A stretch of 64,000 bases of DNA from Rhabdornis inornatus (Eukaryota > Chordata > Aves > Passeriformes > Rhabdornithidae). The position numbers and the translations under genes are program-made. Position 1 is the first letter of the stretch. Each line of letters begins with the position of its first letter. Of this stretch, positions 47,301 to 59,300 are shown one piece after another. The notes under the pieces were generated by a model. The model was not told the DNA's origin. It ran no database searches and saw nothing but the letters and a program-made list of their open reading frames with translations. The DNA lies in assembly GCA_013397075.1 (NCBI GenBank), contig VWZS01001985.1, positions 372,001-436,000 of the forward strand, read 5' to 3'.

Positions 47301-50300
47301 CCGTCCTGCCTGGGACCATTCTGCTGGGACCCTGTCCTGCCTGGGACCCCGTCCTGCTGGGACCCTGTCCTGCTTGGGACCATTCTGCTGGGACCCTGTC
47401 CTGCCTGGGACCCCATCCTGCCTGGGACCCCATCCTGCCTGGGACCCCATCCTGCCTGGGACCCCGTCCTGGGACCCCATCCTGCTTGGGACCCCATCCT
47501 GCCTGGGACCCCATCCTGCCTGGGGCTCCATCCTGCTGGGGCTCCATCCTGCTGGGACCCCATCCTGCCTGGGACCCCATCCTGCTGGGGCTCCATCCTG
47601 CTGGGACCCCATCCTGCTGGGACCCCATCCTGCCTGGGACCCCATCCTGCTGGGGCTCCATCCTGCTGGGACCCCATCCTGCCTGGGACCCCATCATGCC
47701 TGGGATCCCATTTTGGGACCCCATCCTGGACACCCCGGGCTCCGGGACACGGCTGAGCCGGGCAGCGCTGCCCTAACCCCGCTCCTTCTTTTGCAGACCG
47801 TGAAAACCAGTCCATGCTCATCACGTAAGTGTCCCTCCATCCCCTCGCCCTCTCTGTGAGCAGAGCCCCCCCCGTGCTGTGCTCCCCGGATGGACACCCT
47901 GTGCCCAGAGGAGCCCCCCCGGCAGTGTCCCCTCCCCATCCCAGCTGTCACCCCTCCCGCCGCCACCGTGCCAGGTGACAAAGCCCCGCGCTCCCCCGCA
48001 CCCCGACAGCTGCGGGAGCTGCCGTGGGGCGCTCCGAGCTCCGGCACCGTCCCGAGAGCCAGCGGAAAGCAGAGATGGAGGCAAAGGCCGTGGCAAAGGA
48101 GGGACATGGTGGCCGGAGGGGCGGCGGCGGGGGAGGAGGGTGACGTGGGAGGGTGGAGGCCAGGTGGATTTCAAGTGACATATAGATAAGGGCTATATAA
48201 AGGACTCGAAAGGACCCTTCGCCGCTGCCAGGAGCCACGGACATTTTTAGCCTCGGCCATGGCCTAATTAGGAAAGGCAGGGGCTGCGGAGAGATGCTTG
48301 GCGCGTGTCCGGTGGCGGCTCCGCTGCCCGCTCCCCCCGGCTCTTTGTGATCTGGGATTACAATGGGAGAGCAGCTCCTAACTATAGCCATGAGCTCACG
48401 GGGCCCACAGCGGGCACCATGCATGCAGCCCGGCCCCACGCCGCTGCCAGCCCCGAGATGCCCCAGCAGAGCCGGGCGGAGCGGGCGAGGCTGATCCCGG
48501 ACAGCTGCAGCCCCGCGGCACCTCCGGGAGCCGGGCACGGCCGGGGATGGACACGGCCAGCCCGGAGCCGGGCTTGCTCCAAAGGCCAGCCCCGAACACG
48601 AGCGCGCAGCCCTGCGGGCTGGGGGATGCGGAGCTCCTGCCTGCCCGTCCCTCTGAGGTTTTGCTTTCCCCGGCTGGGTGTCTGGGATGAGTTGTGCCTG
48701 TTCTTTGCCTCATGCCCTTGATCTGTGTATTTCTGTTACTCTAAGCGGAGAATCTGGTGCTGGTAAGACTGTAAACACCAAGCGGGTCATTCAGTACTTT
48801 GCCATTGTCGCAGCCTTGGGCGACACACCGGGCAAGAAATTAGTAAGACCTTCTTTTGAAACAAGTTCTTGTTGTTTTCTTCCTTTCTTTCTTTTTTGTT
48901 TTTTAATTTTTTTTTTACCTCCTTCCCCTTTCTTCTTACTTTTTCTTCCCCAACGTTTTGCGTTTGGAAACATGTTTTGGTCTGACCCACCCAGGGCTTG
49001 GCTTTTCCCTGACTTTTGAACAAGCAAGGCTTGAAATTATTCTGCTCAAGGGGAAATGGAATTTTTTTTTTTTTTTTTAGTGTGGCTGCTCAATCCATGC
49101 AGCCTGGAAGAAGTGCTTTAGTTGTTCTCTTTCTCTTCTCTTCCTCCTTCAACACCCCAGTGATCTTCTTAAGGAGCATTGAAGGGATGAAATAAACCTT
49201 CCATTTCCCACCTTGCCTCTTTTAAGCCTTGCTTTTCAATATTTTCTCCTTTTTTTCCTTCCTTTTGTTAATTTTGACCCTCTTCTACCTTGTGCTTTTC
49301 TTGCTCTTGTTTTGAATCTTGCTTTTCTTTGATGCTGGTTATTTTTGAGCTGCCCTTGCAATTGCTTATTTCTTCTGGATACCTTGAGGCTCCAGCCTGC
49401 TTTCCCCTCGTGGAAGCAAACTGGCTGCTTTAGGTATCAGACAAGCAATACTTCAGCATTATTTTCTTTCCTCTTCTTAGAGTTTGAATTTAACTGTTCT
49501 TGCTTTTTGACGCATTTCTTTATTTTCTTGAGCTAATCTATTTAACAGCTTTTTGTCCTCTCCTATAAAGTTAGTCCTCAGAGTTTTTTTTTTCTTGGAC
49601 CTTTTTTTTTTTTGGCACTAAATGGTCATGCCCTGCTTTTCTGACCATGCTTCTCGTGGTTCTTGCCTGGCTTTTCTGGATTTCTAAAGACAATTTTCTC
49701 TTCTTTCTCTAGGCAGCTCTTGCCACTAAAACTGGGGTAAGTGTTGTGGGCTCTTTAATGCTGAGGACAGAGTTCTGCTGCACCACAGATCTATTATGGG
49801 GTGACATGTGGGGCCTCTACCTTAGGTCTGGAAGCAGCACCTGGGCAGTGTTTAGTTCTCCACTTGGCTTTGTATCTCCCTCCTTCCCATAGCTGGAAGC
49901 TTTGCTGTTTCATCTCTTGCTGTCTTTCTGCCTCCAAGCTCTCCTTCAAGGGATAATCACTCTTCAAACATTCATTTCTATCCAATGTTTGCCTGGGAGT
50001 GGTGTAGGCTCCTCCAAAGGTGAGGTGATGCCTCCATACCCTGAAGATCCTCCTCAGCCTCAAAGCCCAGCTGGGGGTGGTGGTGCTGAGGGCAGGAGAA
50101 GAGCCTCTGCCACAGGCAGCCCTGTGCTCTGGCTGCACACCAGTGCCCTGCTGATGCCACCTTCTGCAAAGTGGCATTGCCCACCACTGCAGGCAGCTGC
50201 TGTCCTTGCCTGGGGGACATTTCTGAGGTGTTTGCTCCAAGGAAACCCAGCACAGGTTCAGCCCCTGGGGCTCCCAACACCCCGAGGGCTCAATCCCATA

Positions 50301-53300
50301 TCCTTGGCACTTGATTTCTCTGAGCCTTTAGCTGGTGGACACCCTTGGCTGGGGGATGTTCATCATCACATGGGTGACCAGTGGACAAACAAAGGGGCAG
50401 CTCAGGGGCTGAATCTGTGAGTCTTGGGGCTGCCCTCACTGAATCTCCCAGTAGTGTTAGGCCAGACTGAATGTAGAGATAAGAGATCAAGGGAAACTCA
50501 GGTGATAGTGTGTTGGTAACTGTGATTCACAGCTGCTCCCTGTCGCTTTTGCCATTCACATGCCTGGAGCTGCAGAGCTGGGGAGCAGTTGTGGTTCCAG
50601 CATTGGAAAGAGATGGTGGCTCTGGGTTGGCAGAGCCCAGAGCTGGTGTTCCCCACCTGAGGAAAGCCCTGTGGATTGTAATGTGTCAGACCATGGACAA
50701 AACTCTCATGAAAAATCTTGCAGGTGCCTGTGCCACCAAACTGTCTATCAGGTGTCAGACCCCTTCATGTGGTTTAGCACCAGTCTCTTGCTCCTCTCCT
50801 CAAATCCTTGTCCTGCTTTACCTGCATTAGGCAGAGGCTGTCCCTTTATCTTTGAACAGAGAAACACACACGGGAAAACAAGGTTAGGAGAGGATTCATC
50901 TTAGGGCTTGCTCGGGAGAGCCCCAGTATTCCCAGCAGATCATGCCAGCTGGGACTTGTGGTGTATTCCCATCACATTGGGACCCTGCAATGCATGTTGG
51001 TGGTGTTGGGACTTCTTGTTTCACAATATGCTGTTGATGTGAGCTGTCCTAGACTTGGTTTGGTGGAAGGGGAAATGCTTGACATCAGAGAGCCTGAAAT
51101 AATTCAGACTGTAGTGGTGACAACACAAGTTTACTCTTGGTTTGCATAGTGTAGCTCCTAAGGGGGTAAGGACTGCTGTGTGCAGAGGGGACAGCAGCCT
51201 GGGGTTCCAGTTTAGGTGGGGAGAAGGCCACAGAGGGCACTGCTGCTGATCCCTAAATGGAGATGCCTGGGGAGCAGCAGGTCCCATGGACAGCTACGGA
51301 GGGCACAAGGAGCCCCTGGCACTGCTCTGTGTTCTTGGTGCCAGATCCCCTCTGGCTGTGGGAGCTGACACATCCTTTGGTTTTGCTCTCCAGGGCACCC
51401 TCGAGGATCAAATCATCGAGGCTAACCCAGCCATGGAAGCTTTTGGCAATGCCAAAACCATAAGGAACGACAACTCCTCGCGTTTTGTGAGTGCCTCAGT
51501 GGGACAGGGAGCTGTGGCTGTTTGTGTGGGCTGGATGCACAGAGGGTGGCACTGTGGCTTTGTGCAGGGAGCTGGATCTGCTTCCTAGTGCCACTGCACT
51601 GCCATAGCCAAGTTTTTCTGGTTACATCACTGGCCAGCATGAATGACCCTGGTGCCACAGCCTGTGGCTGGAGACACATCCCTGGCAGGACCGAAGCTGA
51701 GAGGGACAGTGAGCACAGCCTGGAGTGCTCTGGGATAGACAAGTGTGTCCCTTCCAGGAAGCAGCACCGTTTTTGCTAAGCCCAGCCTGGCTCGGCTGTG
51801 GCTGCAGAGCTGCTGTGCCTGGAGGGGAGGGGGACACTGCTGGGAGAGACCCTGAGCCCAGCACAGAGCAGGGGCTGCAGGCAGGCTCGGTGTCACAGGG
51901 CCCTGCAGAAATGCTCAGTGGTAAGAATAGACCTGAGGACAGGGTTTTATCTGCTGTCAGTGAAATTTCTGCCTGCCTGGTATTTAAACCCTTGGGCAAT
52001 GCTCTTTGAGATTCTTCACATTACAAAGCAGAGAACTTCACCCCTTTACAGAGCCCAATAAGTTGACTGGCATCAGCAGAAGCTCAAGAACTGGGAAATT
52101 AGTTCAGTTTCTAGGGGCTGTTCAGAACTGTACCTCTGTAGCCAAGCCCAGCACTTACCTCCTGTGTGTATTTTCAGGGCAAGTTCATCCGGATCCACTT
52201 TGGTCCCTCAGGGAAATTGGCCTCTGCAGACATTGACATCTGTGAGTGGCTGCACTGGGGAGGGAATTCACCCCCCTATTTGTGCTCAGCTCTGGGAAGG
52301 AACAAGCCCTGCTCTGACCCCTCTGCCTTATTTCATTCTAGATCTTCTGGAAAAATCCAGAGTGATTTTCCAGCAACCCAAAGAGCGAAGCTACCACATC
52401 TTCTACCAGATCCTCTCTGGGAAGAAACCAGAGCTGCAAGGTAAGGCAGCCAAAGATGCAGCACAGCCCTTAGAGCAGGATGGCCTGAAAACAGCCCCAG
52501 AGAGCTCTGTTGTCAGCTTTGGGGTCCACAGGAATGAGCAGACCCAGCTCACCATGCAGGTTCTGCCCTTGAATGCTCTGCTAGCTGTGCAGGATCATAG
52601 GATTGATGGATAATTCAGGGTGGAAGGGATTTCTAGAGGTTATTATCCCAGCCTCCATTATCCTCACAGGCTGAGAAGCCAGGCTAAAGCCCTTTCTGCT
52701 ACTGTGTAGGAGCAGAGGTCACCCAGGGCCTTGCACAGAGTCCTTGTGGGGTGGTAGGTACAGCACTCAGTGTGTGCAGGCTGGAGATTTACTCATTTTG
52801 GGATGGAGGGAGATGTTTTGCAGCCTCCTCAAGAAGTGAGATGACCTGTCTCAGGTGAGCTTGGAAACAGCTGCACAGCTCTCTCTGGGTACTGATGTAG
52901 ATGTGATCCCCAGGACAGCCCCACCTGGTCTGAGTTTGTGCTGAGCTCTGTGCTCTGAGCAGCCTCCTGGTGCCCCATCACACTCAGGAAGCCTTTCCCC
53001 ACGCAGAAGGATGGCTGGCACAGCCCCTGGGCTGGTCAGCTCTTGGCTGAGGGCTCCTGAGCTTGGTGCTGAACAGCACCTTATTAGGCAGGTCTGAGGG
53101 AGCAGTAATCTTATCTGGAGTCACAAGGGCACGGTGGCCACTTCTAAATCAGTCTGCAGCCAGGCCATGTCCCAAGATGGCAAGCACAGAAGAGATGGAC
53201 CCGTGTGTGGAGCTGCCTGTGCTGGAAGAGGCTGTTCATCCCCCAGCTGGTGCCCTCTAGTTGAGGCTGGGGAAGCTCCATCTGTGTGCAGGGCTGTCTC

Positions 53301-56300
53301 TCTGCCCAGGGATGTCCCTGCCAGGCTGGCCTCACCCTCTGCATGGCATCCCCCTACAGATATGCTGCTGCTGTCCCTGAACCCCTACGACTACCACTTC
53401 TGCTCCCAGGGGGTGACAACGGTGGACAACCTGGATGATGGCGCGGAGCTCATGGCCACAGATGTACGTGCACAGCCCTGGGCCTGGGGAGGGCACAGCC
53501 TCCTCCTGGGAAGCTCTGGGCATCTGTCCTGGCTTTTTGTGTGTCCCTATTCAAATTAGTTGGGAATTCCCTCTGGTTTATTAGCCTTGAGTTGTTGTGA
53601 GCCTACACGAAGGGGCAGAGTGACTCTGATCTCCACCAACAGCCTCATCCAGGCAGGGAAGGGAGAGTAATTCCCTGCCTCAGGAAGGGCCAGTGGCATA
53701 TGAGCACTTCCCACAGAATCATTTAATTTGGAAAAGACCCCGAGATCATTGAGTCCAACCTGTGATTTATTCCCACTGTGTCCCCAGCCCAGAGCACTGT
53801 GTGCCACGTCCAGCTGTTCCTTGGACACCTCCAGGGATGGGGACTCCAAACCTCCCTAGGCAGCCGCTTCCAATGCCTGACAACTCTTTCTGTGATGAAA
53901 TTCCTCCTGAACCTCCCCTGGTACAGCTTGAGATTGTTCCCTCCCATCCTGTCCCTTGTTTCCTGGGAGCAGAGCCCGATCTCCCCTGGCTGCCCCCTCC
54001 TGTCAGGGAGCTATACAGATCAGTCAGGTCTTTTCCTGAGCCCTCAGCTTGGAAAACCTCCTCCTTGTGGATGCTAGGCTAGTCCTTTTGCTTTCAAATA
54101 TGTCTTGTGGGAGCTGGAGCCACATTCCAAAACCCCATGGACAGGATTCCTTGGTTGGGTGCCCACTGAGAGAGGCCACACTGCCTAGCCCCAGGACAGG
54201 GAGGGTACCTTGGGAGATGGTGGGAGAAGGAAGCAACCCTCACCTCAGTGTGGTGAATTTGTTCTATCTCTACTACTTTGTGTCTCCTCAGCACGCCATG
54301 GACATCCTGGGCTTCAGCAATGATGAGAAATATGGCTCCTATAAAATAGTGGGGGCCATCATGCACTTTGGGAACATGAAGTTCAAGCAAAAGCAGCGGG
54401 AAGAGCAGGCAGAGGCTGATGGCACTGAAAGTGAGTCGGGCTCTGTGCTGCAGACCTGCCCAGGCTGGGATAACTCTGGTCCTGATCTTAAACACCCACG
54501 CTGTCTTAGGCCCTGCTGGGGGTGCACCAAGGGCTTGTCCTTGAGCAGGAATATTTGGGACAGTCTCTCTGCAAGGGGTCTCATCTGCATTCAGACTTGT
54601 CTCAGCAGCATCACAGGGTGTCACACCCCAGCTGGGCTTTGTCTTGTACAGTCTCTTCCTGCTCTTCATCTCTTGTACTTCACTGGACAGCATTGCAGGC
54701 AGAGCATCCACAGAGATGAGCCGGGCTGGGAGCAGGACCTGATCAGCTCACAGCCTCCTGAAGAGCAGTTAGAGTAGGACACAATCACTGTCTAACACTT
54801 TTCCTGGTTTATTGCTCAGCAAAACCCAATGCAATTCACAGATCTAAGAACAGTCAGGCTGCAGAGCAAACCTGAAAGGAGAAGAGTGACTTTCTAGCAT
54901 ATGGAAGGATGAAAAGGGGGAGCTCTAGCATGTGCTTGGAAGGTTTCAGCAGAGATCCAGCAGGCATGAGTACCTGCGTCAGGCTTGGTCACGTTAACAT
55001 TCATGAAGGAAAAGTTCTCTTTGCCTCAGGAGTGGTAACACAGGTTTTAACTGCTACCTGGTAATTAATGAAGTTCTTGATATGGCAGTGATTTCCCTAC
55101 AGAGGTGATTTTCTAGCTACAATCTGCTATTAGGAGTTTATGAAAGACAATCACCTCTCTTCTGGTCAATTCAAATTCACTGTGTGGAAATTCAAACCTC
55201 CACTGGAAAATGCATAGAGAATCCCAGATCAAGAAGACTAAAACCTGATAAGCACTTGGTAAGGTGCAGCAGGCCTCCAAACAGTAACTTCTCAGTCAGG
55301 AGGTTCAAACTTTAAAGCATTATAGACTATCCAACATGGAAAATCACATTAGACACTGGAGGAGGTGGAAAAACTAGTGTGGTTAGCACTGATCATCATA
55401 AGAGCAGTTCATTTTTTATTTTGGGTCCTTTTCCCCTTCCCAGACCCTTCTTGTGGGCTCCTCATGCCTTTGTGCTGCTTTCCAGGTGCTGACAAAGCTG
55501 CCTATCTCATGGGAATCAGCTCAGCTGACCTCATCAAGGGGCTGCTCCATCCTCGTGTGAAAGTGGGCAATGAGTATGTGACCAAAGGTCAGAACGTGGG
55601 ACAGGTAAGGGACAGGACAACAGGACACATGTCCCCTGCTCAAGTTGGGGTGCCACTGTGCTTCAGTTCACTGTCTTGGGTGTAGGAGGAGATTCCAGAG
55701 CAGCAGTAGAAGGTGTATCCACAGTTCTTGGCTTTTAGGAGCAGGGAGAATGGGTGGCAGAGCTGGCTGATAGCTTTGCACATTAACCAAGGCTGGAGAT
55801 TGAATGCAGTGTCTTTGACACATGGGTTGGATCCCAGCCAGAGGACATCCAGGTTCTGTGGATCTGCTTCAGAGACAGTCACACTCCTGTGAAGGGTTCA
55901 CCCCTGAAAAGTAGAAAATTCTAGATATGTAAACACTCATCTGAGTTGATCTTGTAGAAGACTCAAATGCACCAAACATGTGCATGTCCAGTTGGGAGCC
56001 CAGACCTGGCCTGAATAGTGCAAGCCAGTCCTTGAGCACAATTCAAGAGGACCTCAGGAGCTGGTGTCTTATCCAGAGTGGGCTGTAGGCTCCTGCCAGG
56101 CACAAGGCTTCTGAAAATGTCACTTTAAACTGAATTTATATCCTAAGACCTTGGCAGGAACACACTTGTGAGGGATGTAAAATTAATTTTGGAGCTTGTA
56201 CTGTAACCATGAACCCCTTGGATCTGTCTGTCCATCCTTTGTGTGCCAGGAGGAGCTCTCTCTCAGCCTGTGGCTCCTGCAGGAGCAGGGAGAAGCTCAT

Positions 56301-59300
56301 GTGTGCTCTGGGCTTTGCCTTGGCAGGTGGTCTATGCCGTGGGGGCCCTGGCTAAAGCCACCTACGATCGCATGTTCAAGTGGCTGGTGACCCGCATCAA
56401 CAGGACCCTGGACACCAAGCTGGCCAGGCAGTTCTTCATCGGGGTGCTGGACATTGCAGGCTTTGAGATCTTTGATGTGAGTTCTGCAGGCCCCTGCAGT
56501 GGGCTCAGGGGAGTGTTGTAGGGGCAGCTGAGTCCCCTGGTGTTTGAGAGCTCTGTCTCCTCTAAGAAACTGCTGGCCTTGATGGGAAAAGGAGCTCTGG
56601 TCTGAATTGATGTGTCTGGAGCAAACAGGCAGCTCTCAAGGAGTGATTGAATGTTGCTGTGGGCACATCTCCAATGATTGCTGGTACCTGCTCTGGTAGC
56701 AGCACAGCTGAGCCTGGCAGGGATCACCCTCCACACCCAGGCAAAGCACAGGAGTGAATCCCTTCACTTCTAGAGCTCTGCCTTCTGACTTGAATCTGGT
56801 TTGTTCTTGCAGTTCAACAGCTTTGAGCAGCTGTGCATCAACTTCACCAATGAGAAACTGCAACAGTTCTTCAATCACCACATGTTTGTCCTGGAGCAGG
56901 AGGAGTACAAGAAGGAAGGCATTGAATGGGTCTTCATTGACTTTGGCCTGGACCTGCAGGCCTGCATTGACCTGATTGAGAAGGTAGAATGTGAGGCAGG
57001 ACATGGAAATGGTACTGCTGGAAAACAGTTTGTTTGCAAAGGCTGCAACAGAGAGGTGCTCTGCTATCAAAATTAAATTATTCCCTCCCCAGGCAGTGGC
57101 AAATGTCCAATGTTTTTTCCCCCATACTTACAGCACAGAGCCCACAACCCTTTGAGACCTTTCTCACACAAATTTTGACTTTAAGAAAACATGGAAATTC
57201 TGTTTCTACCCACTGGGGAGCCACAAAGCCTGGTGCAGCCTTTTCCCACAGAGAGCAATAATCTCTTCCCCTTTTCTCCTACCCACCTGCAGCCCATCAG
57301 TGCCTCTTATTTGAGCATTTGCTGATTCAGAGCAGCTTATAGAAAATATTTCCACAATTGCATGTAGGATTTTTTTTTTTTATTTTTGGAAAGGAGCGAT
57401 CCTGGAGAGGATTCCTCCATCTCAACAATCTGTTGGACCAGGGCAAACTTCCATGTCTTGCAGGCCTAGCCAGCCCCACATGGGGCTAGGAGGTCAGAGA
57501 CAGCCTGGAATATGCTGGTGACAGCTTGGCTCTGTGGCCAATGACTTGCACCTGGATGAGGATGAGGATGGGATGTGCCAGGTCAAGCCCAGAGGATCCC
57601 CTGTTTTGGGATGGGATGTGGCAACACTCAGCTCAGTTCTCTTTATCCCTCCCTCTCCCTGCAGCCCATGGGAATCCTGTCCATCCTGGAAGAGGAGTGC
57701 ATGTTCCCCAAAGCCTCTGACATGACCTTCAAGTCCAAGCTCTACGACAACCACATCGGGAAGTCGCCCAACTTCCAGAAGCCGCGGCCGGACAAGAAGC
57801 GGAAATACGAGGCGCACTTTGAGGTGGTGCACTACGCTGGTGTGGTACGTCCTGGCAGCTCTCCCCACACCCCACACCTTCCTCTGGCAGGGACAGGGCT
57901 GTCCTGACCTCTCCTCTCCGGGGACAGGTGCCCTACAACATCGTGGGGTGGCTGGACAAGAACAAGGACCCCCTGAACGAGACAGTGGTGTCCGTCTTCC
58001 AGAAATCCCAGAACAAGCTCCTGGCCTCCCTCTATGAGAACTATGTGGGCTCTGCTTCAGGTGAGGGACACCCTCACCCCGTTTTTTACCTCAGTCTCTC
58101 CCCTCCTCTCCTCCATGCCCACTGTTCGTGCAGCACCCCTGTCCCTGGCAGCCCAGGCAAAGGGAAAACCCACATTGATCCCTAAAATCCTTCCTGGCCT
58201 GAGCAGATGGGTGCTGGTTTAAGGGCTTGTGTGGGGCTGTAGGGTTGTTGTGGTGTCCCTGTGACTTTGGGAGTGTGAAGGGGTGTCTTGCTACCAGGAG
58301 CTGAGGGACAATACCCAGAGCTGGTGCTGGGGGAGATGTTTTTGGTGGTCAGGGCACAACCACCTCTGCTTTAGAGGTGCAAGGGCTGTGGGAATTTTAG
58401 GGGTGTTTGGGGGTTCCCCTGAGTCCTTCAAGGCAGGCAGATGTCTTGCTGATGTAAGTAATCAATATTTCAACCCAACAGAGGAACCTCACAAGCCAGG
58501 GGCCAAGGAGAAACGTAAGAAGGCAGCTTCTTTCCAAACAGTGTCACAGCTGCACAAGGTGAGAGCCAGCCCCTCATCCAGGGCCATGAGGGAAACCTGC
58601 TCTGAGGGTCCCACTGGCAGTCCCTTCCCTGCTAAGACTCCTGGTTTCTGGCACCTGCTGGGGCCTGAAGGGCCAGGAGAGCTCCTGAGGGACCACCAGA
58701 GCTCCTGAGGGACCCCCACTAGACCAAAGCCCCCAAATCCCTCTCATCCCTGGGCAAGGGGCCTGTGCCCAGCAGAGTCCCAGCCATGTCCCCATGCTCC
58801 TGGGGCAGGACACGAGGCTCCAGGCTGGGAGAGCTCCTTGGAGCTGGGCTCGTGCTGCTCCTGCCCTCCTGACACTCGTGGCAGCTCCTCCGCCTTTGAG
58901 AGAGCGGCAGTTAAGACTTGTAGTGATGTTTAGATAATTAATTCCATGAACATCACTTTAAGTCTGTGCTACTTCTCTCCTCATTCCCGTCAGTGGGAAG
59001 GACAAGCTTTGGGCAGAAGAAAATGGAGGAGGATCTTGCAGGTCTCTGAGCAGGCAGCTCCCTGTCCTAGGGGGTGACCTGACCCATTTTACAGCTCAGG
59101 ATGTCACACAGCTCCATCCCATGCTCACCACAGGGGTTACTTGTTCAACCCAGAGCTCAACCAGCTGGAAAGCAGCACAGAGGGGTGTCCTGCCATGACA
59201 GCCTTGTAGGGACAGAGCAAAGGTCACAGCCCTGAGGCTGCCAGAGCTCCAGGAGCGTTTGGACAACGCTCCCACACATAGCGTGGGATTGTTGAGGTGT

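Larger units (their letters stand above)
44395..56983 (+). other. MYH7B: MYH7B coding exons 1-15 (exon map)
   Basis: Exon limits read from consensus splice sites and frame: 44395-44491, 45153-45256, 46897-47040, 47125-47281, 47797-47824, 48746-48842, 49713-49736, 51394-51486, 52178-52241, 52342-52440, 53360-53463, 54292-54430, 55486-55604, 56327-56476, 56813-56983. The fifth (28 nt) and seventh (24 nt) are very short. The sixth (97 nt) carries the whole P-loop. Introns range from 84 nt (47041-47124) to about 1.7 kb. Confidence 0.92.

Noticed and set aside
46732..47859. Long ORFs of 200-330 codons on both strands
   Set aside because: They read into the stop-poor MYH7B intron minisatellite. 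Only the parts coinciding with exons 46897-47040, 47125-47281 and 47797-47824 are coding.
57368..57386. T-rich run in a MYH7B intron as a possible reverse-inserted poly(A) tail
   Set aside because: No retrocopy or element sequence adjoins it, so it is a simple homopolymer.
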